Assembly: GCA_963704595.1 (NCBI GenBank)
Contig: OY969922.1
Location: 62,001-126,000, forward strand
Origin: Acuticoccus sp963704595
Lineage (GTDB): Bacteria > Pseudomonadota > Alphaproteobacteria > Rhizobiales > Amorphaceae
DNA: 64,000 nucleotides
Direction: 5' to 3'
Part shown: positions 18,244 to 27,157 of the stretch, piece by piece
Position numbering within the stretch: position 1 is the first letter of the stretch
Layout: the number at the start of each line of letters is the position of its first letter
Notes under the pieces: generated by a model
Databases searched by the model: none
What the model was told of the DNA's origin: nothing
Seen by the model: only the letters and a program-made list of their open reading frames with translations
Made by a program: the position numbers and the translations under genes

Positions 18244-19014
18244 GTGCCGCAGTATCAGCCCGGGTTGGTCTCCGTCACGTTCCGCGCGCTGCCGCCGGAC
18301 GCAGGCATCGCCTTGGCGCGGGAGGCCGGCCTCGCCGCCATCGAGTGGGGCGCGGACATCCACGTCCCTCCCGGCGATCTCGACAACGCCGCCCGCGTCG
18401 GTGAGATGACGCGCGCAGCCGGGCTCGCCGTCGCCGCCTACGGCTCGTATCTCAGGATGCCGGCCGCCACCGACGCCGAGGTCGCCGCTGCGTTGGAAAC
18501 GGCCGCAGCACTCGGCGCCCCGATGGTCCGCATCTGGCCCGGCGAGCGCAACCGCCCGTCCGCCGACTACGCCGCGGCCGAACGGACAGCAGTCGCCGCC
18601 GCGATCGACCGTGCGGCCGAGATCGCCGCCGCCCGCGGCCTCGCCCTCGGCCTCGAATATCACCCCGGAACCCTCACCGATTGCCTCTCGTCCAGCGCTG
18701 CCCTGATGGCCGCGATCACCGCGCCGAACGTCTACCTCTACTGGCAGCCACGGCCCGGCATCGCCGAGGTCGAGGCGCTGGCGGAGCTTGCCGCGCTCGG
18801 CCGCCACGTCGCCCACCTCCACGTCTTCGCCTGGGACGCGGACAAGACGCGCCATCCGCTGGCGACCGCGCGGGACGCGTGGCGCCGCTATCTCGCCGCG
18901 GTGCCCGCCGGCCGCTGGACGGGCCCGCGCTACGCGATGCTGGAATTCGTCGCCGGGGACGATGCCGACAGCTTCATCGCGGATGCGCGGACGCTGCGGG
19001 AGCTGACGGGCTAG
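18244..19014 (+). CDS. TIM-barrel sugar isomerase/epimerase
   Basis: 256 residues from GTG 18244. The sequence shows the xylose-isomerase-like (AP endonuclease 2) barrel: AGLAAIEWGADIHVP, MVRIWPGERNR, LALGLEYHPGTLTD with the metal-ligand Glu, VYLYWQPRP and VAHLHVFAWDADKTRHP. It probably interconverts a keto sugar downstream of the kinase/hydrolase pair. It ends tail-to-tail with the HAD gene on the opposite strand: both stop codons lie within one CTAG (19011-19014). Confidence 0.85.
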   Translation: MPQYQPGLVSVTFRALPPDAGIALAREAGLAAIEWGADIHVPPGDLDNAARVGEMTRAAGLAVAAYGSYLRMPAATDAEVAAALETAAALGAPMVRIWPGERNRPSADYAAAERTAVAAAIDRAAEIAAARGLALGLEYHPGTLTDCLSSSAALMAAITAPNVYLYWQPRPGIAEVEALAELAALGRHVAHLHVFAWDADKTRHPLATARDAWRRYLAAVPAGRWTGPRYAMLEFVAGDDADSFIADARTLRELTG

Positions 19015-19731
19015 ATCGCCGCGCGCAGCGTCGCGTGCGCCTCGAGCGGCGGGACGCCGAGGAGATCGGCAAGCTCCGCCGCCGAGGTGGCGACGGCGAC
19101 GGCACCGGCCTCGCGCAGGACAGCCTCGCGGCCGGGCCGGGTTTCGCCGGGGGTGACGAAGCCGATCGCCGTCACGCCCGCCGTCACCGCTGCCGTGATG
19201 CCCGGCGTGTTGTCGTCAATCATCACGGTCTCGGCGGCGCTGACCCCCATCCGGTCGAGGCAGAGGTGGACGAGGTCGGGCGCGGGCTTGGGACGGGCGA
19301 CCATCTCCGCCGAATAGACGTGCTCGCCGAAGAGGGCGCGCAGCGGCAGGATGCCGAGCGAGGTGCCGAGCCGCTCCACGCCGCTGTTGGAGGCGACGCA
19401 GTAGGGCCGGTCGAGCGCCTCGACCAGGGCATGGATGCCCTCGATTGCTTTCAGCTCTCGCTTGAAGCGCTCGGTCAGCTCCGGCCCGGCCGAGTTCGAG
19501 CAGCGCGCCCGGCGACGGGACGCCATGCTCGCGCTCCAGAAGGTCGATGATGTCGCCGTTGGCTAGCCCGGTGAAGCGGGCGTGGATCTCGTGGAGGTCC
19601 ATCGGGTAGCCGGCGCCCGCCAGCGTCTCGGCGAGGAGGATCGCCGCCAGCGGCTCGCTGTCGATCAGCACGCCGTCGCAGTCGAAGATTACCGCGCCGC
19701 GAGGGAGGTCGGTTGGGAAGGCCCGGTTCAT
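19011..19731 (-). pseudogene. HAD-family phosphatase (phosphoglycolate-phosphatase-like), frameshifted as presented
   Basis: The start ATG 19731 overlaps the stop of the glycerophosphodiesterase gene (ATGA). The N-terminal half has the HAD motif I (AVIFDCDGVLIDSEPLA) and cap helices; the C-terminal half has motif II (CVASNSGVERL), motif III Lys in VARPKPAPDL and motif IV (ETVMIDDNTPGI). The halves are in different frames. Removing one C from the CCC run 19485-19487 joins them into a normal 239-residue protein, so sequence error is likely. If intact, it could dephosphorylate glycerol 3-phosphate or a sugar phosphate released by its neighbour; this is inference from the operon. Confidence 0.82.
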
Positions 19732-20468
19732 GCCGCTTTCGCGCGGCAGGCGAGGGCAATGTCAGGGCTGTCGGAAGTGAGATGGCCGACGCCCCGTGCG
19801 ATCCAGTCCTTCATGCCGTCCTCGTCGTTCACGGTCCACACGCAGATGCGCTCCAGCGGCCAGAGGCGGCAGGCCTCGTCGAAGTGGTCCGCCAGCACGC
19901 CGTGGTGCAGGGCGACGATATCTACCAGATCGCGCACCGTGTCGATGAAGGATGCGAGGCCGCCCTGCCGCTCCAGCCATTCCGCGTTGGCGGAGACGAG
20001 CCGCGCGATGTCCGGCGCCGCCACGCGGCACTCCTCGAGGAGCCCGGTATCGAACGAGGTGAGATGGCAGCGCGGCCCGAGCCCGCGGGCCTTGAGCGTC
20101 TCCGTCACCCGGCCGACGATGCCGGGGTAGGGCTTGCCCGCAGCATCGAGCTTGATCTCGACGTGGAGGCCGAGGCCGTCCACCGGCGCGAGAACATCGA
20201 GCACCTCGTCCAGCGTCGGCACCACGTCGTCGCTGTCCTTGAGGCGGGTGGCGCGGCGGGCGTCAGGGGTCAGTGCGCGGACCTCGCCGGTCGCCTCGGT
20301 GGTGCGGTCGAGCGTCGGATCGTGGATGACGACGAGTTCGCCGGCGTCGGTCAGGTGGACATCGAACTCGATCGCGTCGCAGCCGAGCGCGGCGGCCTTG
20401 CGGAAGCCGGTGAGGGAGTTTTCGGCCCACAGGTTGCGGGCGCCGCGGTGGCCGGTGATGGCGGTCAT
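19728..20468 (-). CDS. Glycerophosphodiester phosphodiesterase
   Basis: 246 residues with the GDPD TIM-barrel signatures: GHRGARNLWAENSLTGF (catalytic His and the Arg-Gly-Ala), AIEFDVHLTDAGELVVIHDP (metal Glu/Asp and second catalytic His) and HVEIKLD. No signal peptide, so it acts in the cytoplasm, splitting glycerophosphodiesters to glycerol 3-phosphate and an alcohol, as UgpQ does. Its place after a peptide-type ABC importer, rather than a Ugp importer, is unusual and suggests what that importer may carry. Confidence 0.9.
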   Translation of the reverse strand: MTAITGHRGARNLWAENSLTGFRKAAALGCDAIEFDVHLTDAGELVVIHDPTLDRTTEATGEVRALTPDARRATRLKDSDDVVPTLDEVLDVLAPVDGLGLHVEIKLDAAGKPYPGIVGRVTETLKARGLGPRCHLTSFDTGLLEECRVAAPDIARLVSANAEWLERQGGLASFIDTVRDLVDIVALHHGVLADHFDEACRLWPLERICVWTVNDEDGMKDWIARGVGHLTSDSPDIALACRAKAA

Positions 20469-20485
20469 GGGGGTCTTTCGGGGGG

Positions 20486-21358
20486 TTAGCGGATCGTGGG
20501 ATCGAGCTTGTCGCGAAGCCAGTCGCCGACCAGCGAGATGGAGAGCGTGGTGAGGACGATGACGACGGCGGGCGCCAGCATGATCCAGGGCGCGGTCATC
20601 AGGTAGTCGCGGCCGAAGCCGACCATGTTGCCGAGGCTGGATTCAGGCGGCTGCACGCCAAGGCCGAGGAAGGAGAGGCTGGATTCCATCAGGATGATCT
20701 CGGGGAACGTCAGCGTCATCGACACGATGAGCGTCGACGCGACGTTGGGAAGGATGTGGCCGAAGTAGACCCGCGCGCCGGAACCGCCGAGCTGCACGAC
20801 GGCAGCGGCATACCCCTGCGCCCCTGCGGAGATCGCGAGGCCACGCGCGATGCGGGCGTACCGCTCCCAGCCATAGAACCCCATCAGGCAGACGAGGAGC
20901 ACCATCGAGGTGCCAAAGAAGGCGAGCACCGCGAGCGCCATGATGAGGAAAGGCAGCGCCGCCTGAAAGTCGGCGAGCATGACGACGACGTGCTCCACCA
21001 CCCCGCGGAATTTTGCGGCGGCGAAGCCGAGGAGCGTGCCGAACACCGCCGACAGGATCGTCGCCCCGAAGGCGATGATGAAGGAGACCTGCACCGACTG
21101 GATGAGCCGCGAGAGCACGTCGCGCCCCAGCTCGTCAGTGCCGAGCCAGTGGCCGGGCGTCAGCGGCGGGGCGAGCCGGGCCGAAAGGTCCATCTGCGTG
21201 ATCGCGTAGGGCCGCAGGACGTTGGCGAGGAAGGCGACGCCGAGCATCAGCGCCAGCCAGAAGAGGCCGAGCGCGACGGAGGCCGGCACCAGCGTGCGCA
21301 GCCGGTGGAACGTGCCGCGGCGGAGCGCTGCGGGAGCGGAAAGGTCGGTGAGTGCCAT
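20486..21358 (-). CDS. Peptide-type ABC permease (OppC/DppC class)
   Basis: 290 residues from ATG 21358. Six predicted helices, the HWLGTDELGRDVLSRLI motif diagnostic of OppC-class permeases, and SSLSFLGLGVQPPESSLGN near the C-terminus. The frame stays open for about 2 kb upstream, but that extension lies antisense to frames of the ATPase genes and is not coding. Follows the OppB-class partner by 17 bases. Confidence 0.92.
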   Translation of the reverse strand: MALTDLSAPAALRRGTFHRLRTLVPASVALGLFWLALMLGVAFLANVLRPYAITQMDLSARLAPPLTPGHWLGTDELGRDVLSRLIQSVQVSFIIAFGATILSAVFGTLLGFAAAKFRGVVEHVVVMLADFQAALPFLIMALAVLAFFGTSMVLLVCLMGFYGWERYARIARGLAISAGAQGYAAAVVQLGGSGARVYFGHILPNVASTLIVSMTLTFPEIILMESSLSFLGLGVQPPESSLGNMVGFGRDYLMTAPWIMLAPAVVIVLTTLSISLVGDWLRDKLDPTIR

Positions 21359-21375
21359 GGCGGGTTCCCTTCGCG

Positions 21376-22302
21376 TCAGTGGGCGGTCTGGGCGCGCAGG
21401 CGCGGGTCGAGCCAGCCGTAGAGAAGGTCGACGACGAGGTTGGAGACCACCATCATCGCCGCCACGAGAAGGAGGATGCACTGGACCACCGCAAGGTCGC
21501 GGTTGGAGACCGAGACGATGAGGAGCCGCCCGATGCCGGGCCAGCTGAAGATCGTCTCGACCACCACCGCGCCTGCCACCAGCGAGCCGACCATGAAGCC
21601 GACGATGGTGACGATCGGCACCGCCGCATTGGGCAGCGCATGGCCGCGCACCACGTCGCCCCACGTCACGCCTTTGGCCGACGCGGTGCGGATGTAGGGC
21701 TGTCCCAGCACCTCGATCATCGCGGAGCGGGAGAAGCGCGCGAGGATGCCGATGCCGCCGACGCTGATCGCGAGCGCCGGCAGAATCGCATGCTGCCACG
21801 TCTCGTCGCCGCCGGACGGCAGCCACCCCAGCGTCACCGCGAAGACCAGCACCAGAATGAGGCCCATCACGAACGAGGGAACGGTGAAGCCCATCACCGC
21901 GAACAGGATCACCGCGCGGTCGATGATGCTGTCGCGGTGGAGCGCGGCGTAGATCCCGGCCGGGATGCCGATGCAGACCTGGAGGAGGAGCGCCGGGACG
22001 GTGAGTTCCAGCGTGGCGGGGATACGGGCCAGCACCAGTTCCAGCGCGGGCGAGCGGTCGCGCATCGAAAGGCCGAAGTCGCCCCTGAGGATCGCGGCCA
22101 TGTAGTCGACGTACTGGAAGAAGACGGGGCGATCGAGGCCCCATGAGGCGCGGAAGGCGTCGATTACGTCCTGCGGCACGTCGGGGCCGAGGAGGACTTC
22201 GGCCGGGTCGCCGGAGAGGCGCAGGACGACGAAGGCGAACGTCATCACCGCGATGATGGTGACGAGCGCGCGCACGAGGCGGACGAGGACGAAGCGGATC
22301 AT
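21376..22302 (-). CDS. Peptide-type ABC permease (OppB/DppB class)
   Basis: 308 residues beginning MIRFVLVRLVRALVTIIAVM, six transmembrane segments, RLSGDPAEVLLGPDVPQDV in the periplasmic loop and the EAA-type loop YIRTASAKGVTWGDVVRGHA. It pairs with the OppC-class permease downstream. Intact and of typical length. Confidence 0.92.
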   Translation of the reverse strand: MIRFVLVRLVRALVTIIAVMTFAFVVLRLSGDPAEVLLGPDVPQDVIDAFRASWGLDRPVFFQYVDYMAAILRGDFGLSMRDRSPALELVLARIPATLELTVPALLLQVCIGIPAGIYAALHRDSIIDRAVILFAVMGFTVPSFVMGLILVLVFAVTLGWLPSGGDETWQHAILPALAISVGGIGILARFSRSAMIEVLGQPYIRTASAKGVTWGDVVRGHALPNAAVPIVTIVGFMVGSLVAGAVVVETIFSWPGIGRLLIVSVSNRDLAVVQCILLLVAAMMVVSNLVVDLLYGWLDPRLRAQTAH

Positions 22303-22311
22303 GGCGTTTCC

Positions 22312-23289
22312 TCAGGCGGCGACGGCCGCCGCCTCCACGAGATGGCAGGCCGCGGTGCGCTGCGGTCCGACCGTGCGCAGCGCCGGGGCGGTGGTGCGGC
22401 AGACAGAGACCGCGTGCGGGCAGCGCGGGTGGAAGGCGCAGCCTGAGGGCCGGGCGGCCGGGTTGGGCGGCTCGCCATCCAGGATCATCCGGCTGTCGAG
22501 CTTGCGGCCCGGGACCGGCACGGAGGAGACCAGTGCCTGCGTATAGGGGTGCTGCGGGCTCGCGAAGATGGTGTCCGCCGTGCCCTCCTCGACCACGCGG
22601 CCGAGGTACATCACCGCCACGCGGTCGGCGAGATTGCGCACCACCTTGAGGTCGTGGCTGATGAAGACCATTCCGAGGCCCTCGCGCGCCTGAAGGTCGG
22701 CGAGGAGGTTGACCACCTGCGCCTGGATCGAGACGTCGAGCGCGGAGACAGGCTCGTCGCAGACGAGAAGGTCGGGGCCGGCCGCCAGCGCACGGGCGAT
22801 TACGACGCGCTGGCGCTGTCCGCCGGAGAGTTCGTGCGGGTAGCGGTCGCCCTGATCTGCGCGGAGGCCGACGGCCGCCATCAGCTCGGCGACGCGGGTC
22901 GCGCGGTCGGCGGACGTGCCGCGCTTGTGGATGTCGAGCGGCTCGCGGATCTGGCGGGCGATCGGCAGCCGCCGGTCGAGCGCGGCGAGCGGGTCCTGGT
23001 GGACCATCTGCATCTTGGCGCGCTGGCGCCGCCACGCGGTGCTGCCGAGCTTCGGCAGCGGCTCGCCCTCGAACCGGACGACGCCGTCTTCCGCGGGATC
23101 GACGCCGAGAAGCATCCGCCCGAGCGTAGACTTGCCCGAACCGCTCTCGCCGACGACGCCGAGCGTCTCGCCGCGCCGCACCGAAAGGCTGACGCCGTCG
23201 ACCGCCCGCACCGGGACGGGACGGCCGAAGAGGCCCTTCCGGCTCTGGTAGACACGAACGAGCCCGTCCGCCTCGAGGAGCGCCGTCAT
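22312..23289 (-). CDS. Peptide-type ABC ATPase (OppF class)
   Basis: 325 residues. Walker A GESGSGKST, signature LSGGQRQRVVIARAL, Walker B LLVCDEPVSALD, and the C-terminal CAFHPRCPHAVSVC motif of OppF/DppF ATPases. ATG 23289 overlaps the OppD stop (ATGA). Gene order OppD-OppF-OppB-OppC differs from the first importer in this window, where permeases precede ATPases. Confidence 0.93.
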   Translation of the reverse strand: MTALLEADGLVRVYQSRKGLFGRPVPVRAVDGVSLSVRRGETLGVVGESGSGKSTLGRMLLGVDPAEDGVVRFEGEPLPKLGSTAWRRQRAKMQMVHQDPLAALDRRLPIARQIREPLDIHKRGTSADRATRVAELMAAVGLRADQGDRYPHELSGGQRQRVVIARALAAGPDLLVCDEPVSALDVSIQAQVVNLLADLQAREGLGMVFISHDLKVVRNLADRVAVMYLGRVVEEGTADTIFASPQHPYTQALVSSVPVPGRKLDSRMILDGEPPNPAARPSGCAFHPRCPHAVSVCRTTAPALRTVGPQRTAACHLVEAAAVAA

Positions 23290-24284
23290 GCCCGCCGGGC
23301 CATCTGGCGCGGCACATCCGCGGCGAAGGCGAGCGGCGGCATCGGGTTGTGGCAGGCGATCGGCCGGCCATCGAAGCCCTCCGCCAGCGCAGGGCATGTG
23401 GTCTCGCATTCGGGAACCGCGCGGTCGCAGCGCGGGGCGAAGGCGCAGCCGGCGGGCAGGCGGCGCGGGTCGGGGACCGTGCCGGGGATCGGCACCAGGC
23501 GCCGGCGCGGGCCGTCGAGCGCGGGGATCGCCGCGAACAGGCCGCGCGTATAGGGGTGGCGCGGGTCGGCGAACAGCGTGCCCACCGTTCCCTCCTCCAC
23601 GATCCGCCCGGCGTACATCACGCACACGCGCTCGCACACCTGGCTGACGGCGCCGAGGTCGTGGCTGATGAAGACGACCGCCATGCCCATCTCGCGCCTG
23701 AGCGTGGCGAGAAGATCGAGGATCTGCGCCTGGATGGTGGCGTCGAGCGCGGTGGTCGGCTCGTCGGCGATCAGAAGGTCGGGTTCGCCCGCGAGCGCCA
23801 TCGCGATCATCAGCCGCTGGCACTGGCCGCCCGAGAACTCGTGCGGATACTGGTCGTAGCGCGTCTTCGCGCTCGGGATGCCGACGAGATCCATCAGCCG
23901 CAGCGCCTCGGTCCGCGCCGCGGCGCCGGTGAGGCCGCGGTGGAGCCGCAACGCCTCGTCGATCTGCCGCCCGGCCCGCAGGACCGGGTTCAGCGAGCTC
24001 GACGGGTCCTGAAAGATCATCGCGATCCGGCTGCCGCGCACCCGCTCCAGCGCGGGGCGGGACGCACCGGCAAGCTCGTCGCCGGCGAGCATCACCGAGC
24101 CCGCGACCGTTGCCTTGCCGGGCAGGAGGCCGAGAGCGGCGAGCCACGTCACCGACTTGCCGCAGCCGCTCTCGCCGACGAGGCCGAGCGCCTCGCCCGG
24201 CGCCACGTCGAGATCGATGCCGTGCAGGACCTTCACCCCGTCGAACGCGACCGTGAGATCGCGGATTTCAATGAGATTGCGCAT
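23286..24284 (-). CDS. Peptide-type ABC ATPase (OppD class)
   Basis: 332 residues. Walker A GESGCGKSV, signature FSGGQCQRLMIAMAL, Walker B LLIADEPTTALD and C-terminal CAFAPRCDRAVPEC motif. First gene after the binding-protein gene, from which it is separated by an 89-base gap containing a strong hairpin. Intact. Confidence 0.93.
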   Translation of the reverse strand: MRNLIEIRDLTVAFDGVKVLHGIDLDVAPGEALGLVGESGCGKSVTWLAALGLLPGKATVAGSVMLAGDELAGASRPALERVRGSRIAMIFQDPSSSLNPVLRAGRQIDEALRLHRGLTGAAARTEALRLMDLVGIPSAKTRYDQYPHEFSGGQCQRLMIAMALAGEPDLLIADEPTTALDATIQAQILDLLATLRREMGMAVVFISHDLGAVSQVCERVCVMYAGRIVEEGTVGTLFADPRHPYTRGLFAAIPALDGPRRRLVPIPGTVPDPRRLPAGCAFAPRCDRAVPECETTCPALAEGFDGRPIACHNPMPPLAFAADVPRQMARRA

Positions 24285-24324
24285 GGGTCGCTCCGGGTTG
24301 CGGGGGACGTCGGGCCGAACGAAG

Positions 24325-24358
24325 ATCGCCCCGGCGGCCGTGTGGCCGCCGGGGCGAT
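24325..24358 (-). repeat. Perfect 15-bp stem-loop between binding-protein and ATPase genes
   Basis: Arms 24325-24339 and 24344-24358 are perfectly complementary over 15 bases with a GTGT loop, 15 bases beyond the binding-protein stop and 40 bases before the OppD start. There is no T-tract. It probably stabilises the binding-protein message and limits readthrough to the membrane components. Confidence 0.75.
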
Positions 24359-24373
24359 GCGTCAGGGAGAGGC

Positions 24374-26008
24374 TCAGCTCGTCCAGTTGCCGGCGCGGAA
24401 GTCCATCGCGAAGGCGGGCGCGGCCTTCCAGTTCAGCGCGGAGCGCATGCCGGTGAACACCGCGTTCTGGTGCAGCACCTGGTAGGCGGGGTCCTCGCGC
24501 TCGGCGATCTCGAGGATGCGGGCGATCGCCTTCTTGCGCGCTGCGTGGTCGGTGGAGGTCTCCATCACGCCGCAGAGCTGGTTCACCTCGGCGTTGCTCC
24601 AGTCCTTCTTCTGCTGGACTTCGCCGTTGGGGCCGAACTGGACCACCATCGGGGTGATCGGGTCGTTGATGGTGTTGGAGGCCGACCAGTCGCGCACGCC
24701 CTTAACGCCGTCGGGCGCATGGACCTGCGCCCAGTTCTCGACCATCTCGATCTCGACGTTGATGCCCGCCTGGCGCCACATCTCGACCATGATCTGCGCG
24801 GTCGAGGTCTGGTTGGTGTAGTAGTTGTTGAGGAGGCGGTAGGGGATCGGGTCGCCCTTGTAGCCGGCCTTCTTCACGAGCTCGGTCGCGAGCGCCACGT
24901 CGTACTCCGGCACCGTCCAGCCGTCGATGAACATGTCGCTGGTCTTGAAGCTCTCGAACTGGAGCCCGGCGGGGATGTCGGTCTGGCCGGCCCACAGCGC
25001 GTCGACGATCGCCTTGCGGTCGATCGAGTGGGTCATCGCGCGGCGCATCAGCGGATCGGCGAGGATCTCGTTCTGCGTGTTGAACACCGAGATGCGGTGG
25101 TTCCAGATGGTCGAGTTCTGGACCTCGAAGCCCGGCGTGTTGGTGACGCCGCCGATCTGGTCGGGCGGCAGGTCGCAGGCGAAGTCGTACTCGCCCGACA
25201 GAAGCCCGTTCACGCGGCTCGAAACTTCCGGCACCTCGACGAAGGTGATCTTCTCGAGCGGCGGGCGCTCGCCCCAGTAGTCATCGAACGCGACGAGGGT
25301 GAGCGACACGTCCGGGCGGAACTCACCGACCATGTAGGGGCCGGTGGTGACGGGCTTCTTCGCCCATTCGGCGTAGGAGGCGGCTTCTTCCCAGGCGCGG
25401 CGGCTGGTGATCTGGCTGCCGGCGGAATAGAGGCGGCCTTCGAGGGTCACGTCCGGCGTCGCGTTGTGGAAGCGCACCGTATACTTGTCGACGACCTCGA
25501 CGCCTTCGAGCGCCGGCCACAGGCGGCGGCCGATGCCGGGCACGTTGGGCGGCAGGTCCTTGCCGGTCTCGGGCTTGTAGTCCTCGGCGTAGATCGTCTT
25601 GCCGCCGGCGGGCACGGTGTCAGCGAACACGCGCTCGGGCGAGAAGGAGAACGCGACGTCCTCGGCGGTCATCTCGTCGCCATTGTGGAAGCGCACGCCC
25701 TCGCGCAGCTTCAGCTCGAGCGTCTTGTCGTCGATCCGTTTCCACGAGGTGGCGAGGCCGGGGACCGGGCCCTGGTTGCCCATCCAGTCGCGCAGGATGA
25801 GGCCTTCCCAGAAGTTCGGGAAGAAGACGCGCTCGGCGACGTTGGACTGCTCGTTCCAGATGTCGAGCGTGTTGTTGATGGTGATCTTCTGCACCGCGAT
25901 GGTGACGGAGGGCCGCTGGCCCTGTGCGCGCAGGTAGCCCGGAAGGGCGAGGGAGCCGGCGGCACCCCCGAGAAGCCCGAGTGCATGGCGGCGGTTGAGC
26001 ATGAGCAT
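24374..26008 (-). CDS. Peptide-type ABC solute-binding protein (family 5), probable Tat substrate
   Basis: 544 residues from ATG 26008, preceded by AAGGAG with ideal spacing. The leader has twin arginines (LNRRHALGLLGGAAGSLAL, cleavage near RAQ), suggesting Tat export. Mature signatures: LELKLREGVRFHNGDEMTA, PVTTGPYMVGEF and SVFNTQNEILADPLMRRAM, matching family-5 binding proteins. First gene of an operon that ends with a glycerophosphodiesterase and a HAD phosphatase, so glycerophosphodiesters or related phospho-compounds are possible ligands. That ligand guess rests on gene order alone. Confidence 0.92.
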   Translation of the reverse strand: MLMLNRRHALGLLGGAAGSLALPGYLRAQGQRPSVTIAVQKITINNTLDIWNEQSNVAERVFFPNFWEGLILRDWMGNQGPVPGLATSWKRIDDKTLELKLREGVRFHNGDEMTAEDVAFSFSPERVFADTVPAGGKTIYAEDYKPETGKDLPPNVPGIGRRLWPALEGVEVVDKYTVRFHNATPDVTLEGRLYSAGSQITSRRAWEEAASYAEWAKKPVTTGPYMVGEFRPDVSLTLVAFDDYWGERPPLEKITFVEVPEVSSRVNGLLSGEYDFACDLPPDQIGGVTNTPGFEVQNSTIWNHRISVFNTQNEILADPLMRRAMTHSIDRKAIVDALWAGQTDIPAGLQFESFKTSDMFIDGWTVPEYDVALATELVKKAGYKGDPIPYRLLNNYYTNQTSTAQIMVEMWRQAGINVEIEMVENWAQVHAPDGVKGVRDWSASNTINDPITPMVVQFGPNGEVQQKKDWSNAEVNQLCGVMETSTDHAARKKAIARILEIAEREDPAYQVLHQNAVFTGMRSALNWKAAPAFAMDFRAGNWTS

Positions 26009-26255
26009 GTTTGTCTCCTTCGCGCCGCAGAGGCTGGCGCCGAAAGCCGAATTCCGGCTGCGGGAGGCAGCCTGACCGCTGCCGATAAACCGCAGGAGTG
26101 CGACGGACTGACGACAAATTCTTGACGGTTCGATTACATTGCGACGCCAGCCCGCCGGGCGCCCGGACCGTCATCCGTCCGTCATGCATAAAGGCTAGCG
26201 ACGGCCCCCAACCGGGGCCGCGCGGCGGCCCGTTCGCGTGCCCAGGAATCCCCCG

Positions 26256-27074
26256 ATGACCGACCTACCCCTCCTCGGAGCGGCCATGCCGCTCGACGTT
26301 CTGGAAACCCTGCGTGACTGGATCGTCGGCGATCAGCGCGACCTCGAACTGCAGGATTTCGTGACCGCCGAAGTTCTGGAGGGCGACTGGCAGTCCCGCG
26401 TCGACCGCGCCAGGAAGCTGCTCGACGGCTACACCGGCCGCCTCGGCATCCACGGCCCGTTCTGGGGCCTGACGCTCGCCAACCAGGACCCCGACGTGCG
26501 CGCGATCGTCACGAAGCGGATCGACCAGGGGCTCGCGGTGTGCGAGGCGCTCGGCGCCACGCAGATGGTGATCCACAGCCCCTACACGACGTGGGACTAC
26601 AACAACCTCGACAACCTCCCCGGCGAACGGGAGAAGCTCGTCGCCCGCGTCCACGCCACGCTGGACCCGGTGGTCTCGCGGGCCGAGGGTTCGGGGATCA
26701 CGATGGTGATCGAGAACATCGAGGACAAGGACCCGGACGCCCGCTGCGCCCTCGCGGACAGCTTCGCGAGCCCCGCCGTCGCGGTCTCGATCGACACCGG
26801 CCACGCGCACTACGCGCACGGCTCCACCGGCGCCCCGCCGGTCGACTACTACGTCCGCCGCGCCGGCGACCGGCTCCAGCACGTCCACCTGCAGGACGCC
26901 GAGGGCCATGCCGACCGGCACTGGCAGATCGGCCGCGGCACGATCCGCTGGCACGCCGTCTTCTCGGCGCTTGCCGCGGTGAACAGCAATCCGCGCCTCA
27001 TCCTCGAACTGCGCGACAAGACGGGCATCCTGCCGTCCGCTGAATGGCTCGCCGCCGAGGGCCTCGCCCGCTGA
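26256..27074 (+). CDS. TIM-barrel sugar isomerase/endonuclease-IV-like protein
   Basis: 272 residues from ATG 26256 (AGGAA 8 bases before); an upstream GTG 26238 is possible. Features of the xylose-isomerase-like barrel: LGIHGPFWGLTLA, ATQMVIHSPYTTWDY, GITMVIENIEDKDP with a metal-ligand Glu, SIDTGHAHYAHG and LQHVHLQDAEGHADRHWQIG. It is divergent from the second peptide-type importer across 247 bases and may share its regulation. Activity could be isomerisation or epimerisation of a sugar; the substrate is unknown. Confidence 0.83.
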   Translation: MTDLPLLGAAMPLDVLETLRDWIVGDQRDLELQDFVTAEVLEGDWQSRVDRARKLLDGYTGRLGIHGPFWGLTLANQDPDVRAIVTKRIDQGLAVCEALGATQMVIHSPYTTWDYNNLDNLPGEREKLVARVHATLDPVVSRAEGSGITMVIENIEDKDPDARCALADSFASPAVAVSIDTGHAHYAHGSTGAPPVDYYVRRAGDRLQHVHLQDAEGHADRHWQIGRGTIRWHAVFSALAAVNSNPRLILELRDKTGILPSAEWLAAEGLAR

Positions 27075-27157
27075 GGCGAGGGCCGCGACATTCCGGCCGG
27101 GAACGGGTGCATCGGGCTGGACATTTGGAGAACATCAGCAACGCTGAGGGCAATCCG

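Noticed and set aside
21359..23371. In-frame N-terminal extension of the OppC-class permease to 961 residues
   Set aside because: The extension lies in an alternative frame over the OppB and OppF genes and is Arg/Pro-rich; the permease has a proper start at 21358.
26122..26127. TTGACG as the -35 of the isomerase gene
   Set aside because: No acceptable -10 follows at 16-18 bases and the site is about 130 bases from the start codon.
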